Source: a virus. Taken from it: a stretch of 34,256 bases of DNA. Location of the stretch: positions 1 to 34,256 of IMG/VR virus record IMGVR_UViG_3300037222_000046, one strand, 5' to 3'. Made by a program: the position numbers and the translations under genes. Shown here piece by piece: positions 6,551 to 11,747 of the stretch (its first letter is position 1; every line of letters starts with the position of its first letter). The notes below the pieces were generated by a model that was not told the origin of the DNA, did not search any database, and saw nothing but the letters and a program-made list of their open reading frames with translations.

Positions 6551-7225
6551 ATGACGCCGGAACTGAACAAGATTTATCAGGGGGATTGCGTGGAGGTTAT
6601 GCGGTCTTGGCCTGATTCTTGCGTGGACGTTGTTATCACTGACCCGCCGTATGGAGAAAAGACCCATGCTGGCGCGAGGACCGGGGGGGGCAACGAAAAG
6701 CTGATTACGTTCGCCAGCGTTACGCCTGAGTACATGGTGGACCTGGCGCGGCGTCTTTGCGTCCTTTCTAAGCGGTGGGTTGTCATGACTTGCGATTGGC
6801 GGCATTGCGCGGAGATTGAGAAGAAATGCCCTGATATCTTTATCCGCGCCGGGGTATGGATTAAGCCGAACGGGATGCCCCAGTATACCGGGGACCGTCC
6901 CGCGACGGGATGGGAGGCTGTAGCGATTCTCCATAGGCCGGGAGTGAAGAAATGGAACGGCGGCGGCTCCCATGCGGTCTGGAATGTGCCAAAGGTATCC
7001 GGTGACCATCCTACTCAAAAGCCGCTAGATTTAATCGTGAAGTGGATGCACCTGTTTTCAAACGAAGGCGAGACTGTTTTAGATCCATTTTGCGGCTCTG
7101 GGACTACGCTTGTCGCGGCTGAGAAAATGGGGCGGTCGTATGTCGGAATTGAGATGGACGAGAAGTACATTGATTTGACGAAAGACCGACTCCGCGCCGA
7201 AAGTGATCAACCGAGGATGATATGA
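6551..7225 (+). CDS. DNA methyltransferase, beta class (N6-adenine or N4-cytosine)
   Basis: A 224-residue S-adenosylmethionine-dependent DNA amino-methyltransferase. Motif IV TDPPYG (DPPY at 31-34) comes before motif I LDPFCGSGT (about 177-185), which is the beta-class order. HPTQKPLDLI precedes motif I, and GRSYVGIEMDEKYI follows it as expected. I chose the ATG at 6551 because GGAGG lies 4 bp upstream; a longer GTG/TTG-type start at 6518 would sit in the structured leader. No cognate endonuclease gene is adjacent, so it is probably an orphan enzyme that protects phage DNA against host restriction. The target sequence cannot be read from the gene. Confidence 0.93.
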   Translation: MTPELNKIYQGDCVEVMRSWPDSCVDVVITDPPYGEKTHAGARTGGGNEKLITFASVTPEYMVDLARRLCVLSKRWVVMTCDWRHCAEIEKKCPDIFIRAGVWIKPNGMPQYTGDRPATGWEAVAILHRPGVKKWNGGGSHAVWNVPKVSGDHPTQKPLDLIVKWMHLFSNEGETVLDPFCGSGTTLVAAEKMGRSYVGIEMDEKYIDLTKDRLRAESDQPRMI

Positions 7226-7275
7226 CCCATTACCCCTACTTCAAAGCCTCCGTCAAGTCCCTCCCCAGGAGATAA
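7222..7275 (+). CDS. possible 17-residue coupling peptide
   Basis: ATG at 7222 overlaps the methyltransferase stop and encodes MTHYPYFKASVKSLPRR. Its last codons (CCC AGG AGA TAA) contain the Shine-Dalgarno of the next gene at 7277. Translation here could open that site. It may simply be spacer. Confidence 0.25.
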   Translation: MTHYPYFKASVKSLPRR

Positions 7276-7276
7276 C

Positions 7277-7456
7277 ATGAGCAAGGGTCCTTTTGCGCGT
7301 GGATTTTTGGCGAATCTTCTTTGCGGCCTAGACTTCCACAAAACAGAGTTTTCTTTCGGATGGATGGAATTTCTTGACGGGTCCGAGGCTCCTGGTTATG
7401 CCGGGGAGTTTTATTGCTCTCGATGCGGGGCGATTGTTTCAAAGGGACGAAAGTGA
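7277..7456 (+). CDS. small Cys-containing protein, DUF1660-like
   Basis: A 59-residue protein starting at an ATG five bases after AGGAG. It has LLCGLDFHKTEF near residues 14-25 and FYCSRCGAIVSKGRK at the end. This Cys-His plus C-x2-C arrangement is like the short zinc-binding phage proteins of the DUF1660 type. The assignment is by motif only. Its stop overlaps the GTG start of the next gene (GTGA), so the two are coupled. Confidence 0.6.
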   Translation: MSKGPFARGFLANLLCGLDFHKTEFSFGWMEFLDGSEAPGYAGEFYCSRCGAIVSKGRK

Positions 7457-8019
7457 AAACCGACTTAGCCCGTTCCCGCGCCCGCAAGGCCCGTAGGGTA
7501 GAAAAGGTGGCTGAGAACGCGGGTATTGCCGCCGCGATTGGCAAAGAGCCTCTAATCGCTTCAAAACAGGGCCTGGGACGCCCCAGGACGCGCCGGAAGG
7601 TGCTACCCCGCCGTATGGCCTTTAACCGCCTGGAAGCGGCCTGTAAGACGTTTGTGCTGCTCCGGGCCAAGCATCGGGGGGGAGTGTGCGAGATTGGGAT
7701 TGTTTGCGGCGGGAATGGGCCTATCGAGGTCTGGTATCACGTTACCCCCCAAGCCCTAGGGAACGCCTTGAAGTATGATGCCAGGAACATTCTCGGATCG
7801 TGCCATTCTTGCAACGGTGGGGAATACTTCGCCCGCAAGAGAGGGAGTCCGGTCTACGGTTCGCGGCATCGGACGATCCTGGGGAATGAGGCGGTTGACT
7901 GGCTCCAAGCGAACGCCGGGAGAAAACAAATCAGCACCCGCGAAGCTCTCGACATGGCAATTGAATACGAAAAGAAAATTGCGGCGGGAGAGTGGCGTGA
8001 CGGCGCGGTCCCGATGTAA
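7453..8019 (+). CDS. NinG/HNH-nuclease-like protein
   Basis: A 188-residue protein starting at the GTG that overlaps the upstream stop. An open ATG at 7414 lies inside the previous gene and is unlikely. The N-terminus is very basic (RSRARKARRVEKV). The core has paired cysteines (GGVCEIGIVCGG), then VWYHVTPQ, and NILGSCHSCNGGEYFARKR. This matches the zinc-bound N-x-x-x-C-x-x-C-N ending of NinG-type and HNH-like recombination nucleases, with the His of WYH in the place of the usual HY. NinG proteins act on branched recombination intermediates, which fits the RecT system. The expected upstream CxxC is here C-x5-C, so a diverged or inactive form is possible. Confidence 0.6.
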   Translation: MKTDLARSRARKARRVEKVAENAGIAAAIGKEPLIASKQGLGRPRTRRKVLPRRMAFNRLEAACKTFVLLRAKHRGGVCEIGIVCGGNGPIEVWYHVTPQALGNALKYDARNILGSCHSCNGGEYFARKRGSPVYGSRHRTILGNEAVDWLQANAGRKQISTREALDMAIEYEKKIAAGEWRDGAVPM

Positions 8020-8050
8020 AGGTGCGGTGAAAGAAAGGGCGCGAGGACCC

Positions 8051-8080
8051 TTGACAGCGGATAACCACTACTGCTATACT
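8051..8080 (+). promoter_or_regulatory. sigma70-type promoter giving a leaderless transcript
   Basis: TTGACA at 8051-8056, 18-bp spacer, TATACT at 8075-8080. Six bases later is the ATG at 8087, exactly where transcription should start. No usable Shine-Dalgarno can be present in such an RNA; GAGGG at 8081-8085 is only one base from the ATG. Confidence 0.75.
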
Positions 8081-8086
8081 GAGGGT

Positions 8087-8296
8087 ATGGGAAACATAAT
8101 CGGGCTTATCGAGTTGGAAGTTTGCCGAGTCGCGGCGAAGAAAAACATTTATCCGAATCCGTTGGAGCGCGACGGGCGCATTGTGAAGCGCGGGGAAGTC
8201 GGAGAGATTCAGGACGAGGCCGATGGATTCTTTTTCGTGGAGTTCTCGGACGGATATATTTCCATGTGCGACAAGTCTGAACTGAGGCCCGCATGA
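8087..8296 (+). CDS. small hypothetical protein with beta-barrel-like C-terminus (leaderless)
   Basis: A 69-residue protein read from the ATG at 8087; the frame is open far upstream but only through the previous gene's shadow. The N-terminal helix GLIELEVCRVAAKK is followed by VKRGEVGEIQDEADGFFFVEFSDGYISMCDKSEL. That strand pattern, with Gly and aromatic residues, recurs in small phage proteins and looks like an SH3-type fold. Its promoter places +1 on the start codon. It opens the accessory gene cluster, and its stop overlaps the next ATG (ATGA). Confidence 0.7.
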   Translation: MGNIIGLIELEVCRVAAKKNIYPNPLERDGRIVKRGEVGEIQDEADGFFFVEFSDGYISMCDKSELRPA

Positions 8297-8460
8297 CCGC
8301 TCTAACCCAAAAAGAAAAAGACTCCCGCCGTTCCTCAACCTTCATTCGGATAGAGATAGCCCTTCTCAACGTGATCCGTCGTTTCGCTGCCAAACGAAAC
8401 AGCACGGTCAAAAGCGAGATAGAGGCTGTCTTAAGGTCGGCGTTCAAGGTGAAGCCATGA
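8293..8460 (+). CDS. ribbon-helix-helix (CopG/Arc-like) DNA-binding protein
   Basis: A 55-residue protein with the expected size and layout of a ribbon-helix-helix domain: a short strand SSTFIRIE near residues 14-21, helix A around ALLNVIRRFAAKRN, and helix B from STVKSEIEAVLRSAF. Such proteins dimerise through the strand and bind operators; many phage regulators have this fold. The ATG overlaps the upstream stop and the stop overlaps the next ATG. It is a candidate regulator of the palindromic sites near 33500 or of its own cluster, which is an inference from its being one of only two likely DNA-binding regulators here. Confidence 0.6.
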   Translation: MTALTQKEKDSRRSSTFIRIEIALLNVIRRFAAKRNSTVKSEIEAVLRSAFKVKP

Positions 8461-8990
8461 GCGAAGGAATCAAAGTGGCGTTGAAGCGAATACAGGACAG
8501 AATAAACAGGTGCGACCTCGCCGCCGATTGGCTCGATTTTGCCCTGGAAGATTTGCCGACGAACGCGCTTGGGCAACGGTATAAACCGGAAACCGAGAAG
8601 GCCATCGCGGACGCCCAGGCCGCTGACCGGAGGGACTTCAATTATCTCATAGCCGAACTCCGCCGCCAGTCTCAGGAATTGGAGAGAGCGCGGGAGGCTA
8701 AAGATGGGGCATATTCTGAGCGCAATAAACTCGTCTCCGCCCTCTCCAAGCTATTCCCGGCCAGCCTTGAAAGGCACGAGGACAGCGACAAGACCTGGGA
8801 GGACGATTGGCGATGGATCGTCTTTATCAACCTCCCGACGGGTCAGGTGACTTGGCATATCCACGACTCAGAGCTTCCGAACTTCGCGCATCTGTTCCGC
8901 ATCTGCGGGCGCGTATGGGACGGCCACACGACGGAACAGAAATACGAACGTCTCGCCGCCCTCACCCAACCCGCACCGGAGAAACCGTGA
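8457..8990 (+). CDS. conserved phage hypothetical protein (WHIHDSELPNFAHL motif)
   Basis: A 177-residue protein. The N-terminal half is helical and coiled-coil-like (KRIQDRINRCDLAADWLDFA, ELRRQSQELERAREAKDGAY). The C-terminal half has WRWIVFINLPTGQVTWHIHDSE, then FAHLFRI and WDGHTTEQKYERL, a motif set I recognise as common in phage and prophage hypothetical proteins without known function. A 32-bp segment coding ELRRQSQELE (8653-8684) is duplicated in the gene at 9369. The last codons and stop lie in a 24-bp linker that is repeated at 9146-9169. Confidence 0.75.
   Translation: MSEGIKVALKRIQDRINRCDLAADWLDFALEDLPTNALGQRYKPETEKAIADAQAADRRDFNYLIAELRRQSQELERAREAKDGAYSERNKLVSALSKLFPASLERHEDSDKTWEDDWRWIVFINLPTGQVTWHIHDSELPNFAHLFRICGRVWDGHTTEQKYERLAALTQPAPEKP
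8653..8684 (+). repeat. 32-bp coding duplication, copy 1
   Basis: Identical to 9472-9503. In both places it encodes ELRRQSQELE within a predicted coiled coil, although the surrounding proteins are otherwise unrelated. Confidence 0.9.
8967..8990 (+). repeat. 24-bp gene-junction linker, copy 1
   Basis: Identical to 9146-9169. It encodes the final QPAPEKP residues of one gene, carries CCGGAG as the Shine-Dalgarno and ends in GTGA, which is both the stop and the next start. A 16-bp relative is at 9334-9349. Confidence 0.9.
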
Positions 8991-9169
8991 AAATAATTCC
9001 AATCGTATTCGTCGCGTTGCTGAGTGGATGCGGATTCTTCGGATGCCCCAAAGGAGCGAAGCGCGTATTCGTCGAGCAATGGATGGGATGGCCGCGAGTC
9101 ATCTATCTCATGCCCGACGGGACCGTGCGCTGGGCCCCCGCCGCTCAACCCGCACCGGAGAAACCGTGA
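8987..9169 (+). CDS. small lipoprotein
   Basis: A 60-residue protein with a GTG start overlapping the upstream stop. The N-terminus KIIPIVFVALLSGC is a short lipoprotein signal peptide with lipobox LLSGC, so lipidation at C15 and anchoring in a bacterial membrane are expected. The mature part is about 45 residues, including VFVEQWMGWPRVIYLMPDGTVRW. Phage lipoproteins of this size include spanin outer subunits and superinfection-exclusion proteins. The gene lies far from the lysis genes, which argues for the latter, but this is inference. Confidence 0.65.
   Translation: MKIIPIVFVALLSGCGFFGCPKGAKRVFVEQWMGWPRVIYLMPDGTVRWAPAAQPAPEKP
9146..9169 (+). repeat. 24-bp gene-junction linker, copy 2
   Basis: Second identical copy of the linker at 8967-8990, again forming a gene's last codons, the next ribosome binding site and the GTGA overlap. 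Together with the preceding bases it forms GCCGCTCAACCCGCAC (9140-9155), which recurs at 9334-9349. Confidence 0.9.
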
Positions 9170-9372
9170 GCGAAGAACTGAAGCCGTGCCCGTTCTGTGG
9201 TTCGATCCCCCGACTCACTTCTGGAGGATGTGAGGACCCGAGGAAGTTTGTTGAGTGTACGAATCTTTTTTGTTACGCAGAGGGTCCGCGTAAAGTGACA
9301 CGCTTGGAAGCAATAACGACTTGGAATAGCCGCGCCGCTCAACCCGCACAGAAGCAGGGTGTGGACCGATGA
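9166..9372 (+). CDS. Lar-like restriction-alleviation family zinc-ribbon protein
   Basis: A 68-residue protein starting at GTG in the repeated linker. It has the Lar family layout: LKPCPFCGS at the N-terminus, a second pair VECTNLFCYAEGP, and the ending EAITTWNSRA. Lar of the Rac prophage reduces restriction by host type I enzymes; many phage homologues are known only by similarity. An anti-restriction role would fit with the orphan methyltransferase at 6551. The C-terminal AAQPA comes from the junction repeat and is probably not part of the domain. Confidence 0.75.
   Translation: MSEELKPCPFCGSIPRLTSGGCEDPRKFVECTNLFCYAEGPRKVTRLEAITTWNSRAAQPAQKQGVDR
9334..9349 (+). repeat. 16-bp partial junction linker
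   Basis: GCCGCTCAACCCGCAC, identical to 9140-9155 and coding AAQPA at the end of a third consecutive gene. The sequence diverges before the Shine-Dalgarno part. Confidence 0.85.
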
Positions 9373-9701
9373 CGCCGCAAGAATACGTCGAAGAAAACTG
9401 GGAGACGTTCAACCAGGGCGGCGGGAATAGCGTCGAGGACATGACGCGGCTTATCGCCGCCTGGGACTCCTCCGAACTCCGCCGCCAGTCTCAGGAATTG
9501 GAGGCGAGGACAGAACTAATTATGGGCGTTCACCCATCGAGGTATTCCCTGTGCCTAGAATTGAAAGAGGGCCTGGAAAAGCGCGGCCATTGGTTCCCTC
9601 GCAAATGGGTAGGCCCCGACATCATCACGGCTGTTTTTATGGCCATCGAAAAAGAACACGCCGCCGCCCTCCGCTCTACGACCAGGGGGAAGGGGGCGTG
9701 A
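9369..9701 (+). CDS. hypothetical protein sharing a duplicated coiled-coil segment
   Basis: A 110-residue protein whose ATG overlaps the upstream TGA. It begins MTPQEYVEENWETFNQGGGN, then has the ELRRQSQELE segment shared at DNA level with the gene at 8457, and a C-terminal helical domain (LCLELKEGLEKRGHWFPRKW, ITAVFMAIEKEHAAALR). No family was recognised. The shared block with a different context suggests exchange of segments between neighbouring genes. The stop overlaps the next GTG. Confidence 0.6.
   Translation: MTPQEYVEENWETFNQGGGNSVEDMTRLIAAWDSSELRRQSQELEARTELIMGVHPSRYSLCLELKEGLEKRGHWFPRKWVGPDIITAVFMAIEKEHAAALRSTTRGKGA
9472..9503 (+). repeat. 32-bp coding duplication, copy 2
   Basis: Identical to 8653-8684 and in the same frame relative to the protein (ELRRQSQELE). 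Sequence identity stops abruptly on both sides. Confidence 0.9.
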
Positions 9702-9907
9702 GAGTAACGCGGGAGCAGAAGTCGGCCCGGATGATTCTGTCCGGGTTCAATATGGCCTACGATCACGTCAAGAGGCACACGCACACCGGGAATCGTATCA
9801 GCGAATTGCTTGGCTGGCTCGAAACCAGGCGAATGATTCTTGAAGAAATGGCGGGAATAAACACTGACCATCCCGCCCCACCCCCGCGCAGCGGGCGAGA
9901 GGAATAA
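9698..9907 (+). CDS. small hypothetical protein (69 aa)
   Basis: A GTG start overlaps the stop of the previous gene (GTGA). The product is basic and helical in its first 55 residues (SARMILSGFNMAYDHVKRHT, ISELLGWLETRRMILEEMAG), followed by a Pro-rich tail. No domain was recognised. Its last codons coincide with a 19-bp linker repeated at 10066-10084 in a different reading frame. It is followed directly by the next ATG. Confidence 0.5.
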   Translation: MRVTREQKSARMILSGFNMAYDHVKRHTHTGNRISELLGWLETRRMILEEMAGINTDHPAPPPRSGREE

Positions 9908-9908
9908 A
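9890..9908 (+). repeat. 19-bp ribosome-binding linker, copy 1
   Basis: AGCGGGCGAGAGGAATAAA, identical to 10066-10084. It contains the Shine-Dalgarno for the gene at 9908. The two copies are read in different frames by the upstream genes, so the identity is selected or copied at DNA level rather than protein level. Confidence 0.9.
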
Positions 9909-10090
9909 TGAAGATCACCGACAAGATGAGGATGGATTTTCTTAGCAAAGCTGTGGCGATGATAACGTCCACCTCGACCGATCATTTCGTTGTATATCCG
10001 GTTGGACCGAATGGAGAAGCCGAAGAAGGCATCACGCTACGCCAAGCCATCGACGCCGCCATCCGAGCGGGCGAGAGGAATAAAATATGA
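9908..10090 (+). CDS. small hypothetical protein (60 aa)
   Basis: The ATG follows the upstream TAA directly, with AGAGGAA at a suitable distance. It encodes KITDKMRMDFLSKAVAMI, then a strand-rich HFVVYPVGP and a C-terminal helix LRQAIDAAIRAGERN. Similar short proteins beginning 'MKITDKMRLDWL' occur in phage accessory regions with no known role. The stop overlaps the next ATG. Confidence 0.55.
   Translation: MKITDKMRMDFLSKAVAMITSTSTDHFVVYPVGPNGEAEEGITLRQAIDAAIRAGERNKI
10066..10084 (+). repeat. 19-bp ribosome-binding linker, copy 2
   Basis: Second copy of the linker at 9890-9908, now supplying the Shine-Dalgarno for the gene at 10087. A related sequence ending in AAAATATGA recurs at 10449-10467 before the gene at 10464. 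Confidence 0.9.
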
Positions 10091-10467
10091 GCATGGAACA
10101 ATGCCGCGAACACGATAAGTCCAGCCTGAACATTGCGCCGGAAGGATGGTGCCCGTCATGCCTCCGCGCCTCCACCGCCGCCCTCAAAGCGGAGAACGAG
10201 GCCGCAGTTAAGAATATGGCGGCTCTCCAATCAGAGCTTGCCGCCTTCAAGAACTGGCAACCCTCAGACCCTGGGACGAAGGAGGCGATGGAGATCGTTA
10301 AGGTGTGGGAGGAACGGGACTGGGTTCCGCTCCGCGCCAACTGTATGGACCACCTTGAAGCCCTCAAGGTCCTCGCCACGTCTTACCGCGCCGCGATGGT
10401 GCGGCTCGAAGAGGCGGAGAAGGAAATCAACCGACTTATGACTCTGATTCGCGAGGTTAAAATATGA
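10087..10467 (+). CDS. coiled-coil protein with N-terminal Cys-His cluster
   Basis: A 126-residue protein. The N-terminus has C6, H9, C22 and C25 (EQCREH, then WCPSCLRA), a possible zinc site. The remainder is mostly long helix with coiled-coil character (ALKAENEAAVKNMAALQSEL, VRLEEAEKEINRLMTLIREV). No family was recognised. The ATG overlaps the upstream TGA and the linker repeat supplies the ribosome binding site. The stop overlaps the next ATG. Confidence 0.6.
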   Translation: MSMEQCREHDKSSLNIAPEGWCPSCLRASTAALKAENEAAVKNMAALQSELAAFKNWQPSDPGTKEAMEIVKVWEERDWVPLRANCMDHLEALKVLATSYRAAMVRLEEAEKEINRLMTLIREVKI

Positions 10468-10952
10468 TGGAAGAAATCGACGAAGACTTGCTTGCGGCTG
10501 AAAACGATACGAAAAACACCGCGCTTGAAAAGCGGCTCGCGGCGGCGTATCGCGCCCTTGAATCGCTCCGTCAGTCCCAGGTCGCCGCCCTGACCGCCTC
10601 GCTGGCATCCGTTACCGCCTCTCTCGAATGGGAGAAGTCCCAACGCCGTGGAGCGGAAGCCTCGCTGGCCGAGCTTCGCAAGCGGATGGGGGAGTGGGGG
10701 GATTGGCTGAAAGTGGAGCGGGATTTGGCTAGGGGGTGTCACATCGAAGGGGTGTGCGCTTGTTGCTTGGATAAAATAAATTCGTACAACCGCAGGCTGG
10801 AACAAACCGCCCTCGCGTCCCCACCCTCGCCAGCCCCCGTCGAGAGCAAGCCGTGCGAGTGCGAGAACGAGGCCGACTTGTCCGACAGGCCGGGAGCGTA
10901 TATCGCGGGATGCCCTAATCACGATCCCGCCGCGCAGGGAGGTAAGCCGTGA
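10464..10952 (+). CDS. coiled-coil protein with Cys-rich C-terminus
   Basis: A 162-residue protein. Residues 20-90 are a coiled coil (EKRLAAAYRALESLRQSQVA, EKSQRRGAEASLAELRKRM). A Cys-rich part follows: GCHIEGVCACCLDKI, then a Pro-rich linker and CECENEADL ... GCPNH, so one or two metal sites are plausible. It resembles the neighbouring gene in plan (helix plus Cys cluster) but not in sequence. The stop overlaps the GTG of the next gene. Confidence 0.6.
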   Translation: MMEEIDEDLLAAENDTKNTALEKRLAAAYRALESLRQSQVAALTASLASVTASLEWEKSQRRGAEASLAELRKRMGEWGDWLKVERDLARGCHIEGVCACCLDKINSYNRRLEQTALASPPSPAPVESKPCECENEADLSDRPGAYIAGCPNHDPAAQGGKP

Positions 10953-11128
10953 GTTGGCTATGTAACTGCATGGCGATAAACCCGGAAGGCGCGTTCATCT
11001 GCCACAACTGCGGGCGCGAAGTTCAGCAGTATTTCGGGCCAGCGCAACAGGGGTCTGCCATCACCGCCGCGCCTCCCGCAAGCCACGACGCAAGGAGAAG
11101 CCTTGACAGAATCGAACGTGTGTACTAA
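10949..11128 (+). CDS. small zinc-ribbon-like protein (59 aa)
   Basis: A GTG start overlaps the upstream stop. The N-terminus WLCNCMAINPEGAFICHNCG has C-x-C and C-x2-C pairs 11 residues apart, a zinc-ribbon pattern. The C-terminal half is low-complexity and then basic. Its stop codon TAA (11126-11128) lies inside the -10 box of the next gene's promoter, so the genes are packed with overlapping coding and promoter functions. Confidence 0.6.
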   Translation: MSWLCNCMAINPEGAFICHNCGREVQQYFGPAQQGSAITAAPPASHDARRSLDRIERVY

Positions 11129-11131
11129 ACT
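11103..11131 (+). promoter_or_regulatory. sigma70-type promoter giving a leaderless transcript
   Basis: TTGACA at 11103-11108, 17-bp spacer, TAAACT at 11126-11131, then six bases and the ATG at 11138. No Shine-Dalgarno precedes that ATG, so initiation on a leaderless mRNA is likely. A hairpin GTCAAG-ATTC-CTTGAC (11151-11166) lies just inside the gene. Confidence 0.65.
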
Positions 11132-11137
11132 ACCGCC

Positions 11138-11398
11138 ATGCCCTTAGTCCGTCAAGATTCCTTGACACGCCCGAGCCCTTTTCATTTGTTTATTTGCGAC
11201 GGCTGCGGCAAGCCTCTCGGCAAGCATTGGCTCTTTCGACCGGAGAAACTGCGGGACGTTATGTACATCGCGGACACGAAAGGCCGCGCCCCGAACGGTC
11301 GGTATTACTGCAACAGATCGCAGACCGCATGGGCCGGATCGTATCATCAGCGGGAGCTTCGCCGCACGATGGACGCGGGCTACTCCCATTCCTCATAG
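11138..11398 (+). CDS. hypothetical Cys-containing protein (leaderless)
   Basis: An 86-residue protein just before the terminase genes. HLFICDGCGKPLGKHW near residues 17-32 gives a C-x2-C pair with a nearby His, and a further Cys lies in GRYYCNRSQ, so a metal-binding fold is possible. No family was recognised. The promoter at 11103 places +1 on its ATG. It may be the first gene of the late operon; small HNH proteins often occupy this position before terminase, but the HNH signature is absent. Confidence 0.6.
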   Translation: MPLVRQDSLTRPSPFHLFICDGCGKPLGKHWLFRPEKLRDVMYIADTKGRAPNGRYYCNRSQTAWAGSYHQRELRRTMDAGYSHSS

Positions 11399-11432
11399 CA
11401 TGGATATTTAGGTCCAGCTAGGTAAAATCAAT

Positions 11433-11747
11433 ATGCCATTCAAGCCAGGGGAAGGCGGACGAAAGGCCGGGAGCAAGAATCGCAAAACGATTGCCCTGGA
11501 AAGGGTCTATCAGCGTTGCGACTCGAAGGACTTCCATCCGGTCGATGTCATCATCGAACTTGCCCTTGGCTCCGAGGACGATGACACCCGCCTTGACGCC
11601 GCAAAGACCCTCTTGAGCTACATCGAAGGCAAGCAACCCGACGGCAAGCCGTTGACTCCTGAACTGCCTAGCGACTCGGTAGAGAACGCCAAGGCCATGA
11701 TGGACGAGCTTGCCGCGCTATCGAGCCCGCTTGAGCCTAAAGCCTGA
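11433..11747 (+). CDS. putative terminase small subunit
   Basis: A 104-residue protein immediately upstream of the large terminase and overlapping it. The N-terminus FKPGEGGRKAGSKNRKT is the basic segment seen in many phage small terminase or DNA-binding proteins ('FKPGQSGNPAGR' type). The middle VDVIIELALGSEDDDTRLDAAKTLLSYIEGKQP is helical. Small terminase recognises the packaging start on concatemeric DNA. The assignment rests mainly on position and N-terminal motif. A weak AGGT and the AT-rich TAAAAT precede the ATG. Confidence 0.65.
   Translation: MPFKPGEGGRKAGSKNRKTIALERVYQRCDSKDFHPVDVIIELALGSEDDDTRLDAAKTLLSYIEGKQPDGKPLTPELPSDSVENAKAMMDELAALSSPLEPKA

Noticed and set aside
6357-6554. A 65-codon plus-strand frame in the leader before the methyltransferase
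   Set aside because: It has no plausible start signal, a biased composition, and coincides with strong RNA stems; it also runs past the methyltransferase start.
11153-11167. Second TTGACA at 11162 as another promoter
   Set aside because: It is one arm of the GTCAAG/CTTGAC hairpin within the gene at 11138 and has no -10 box at 16-18 bp.
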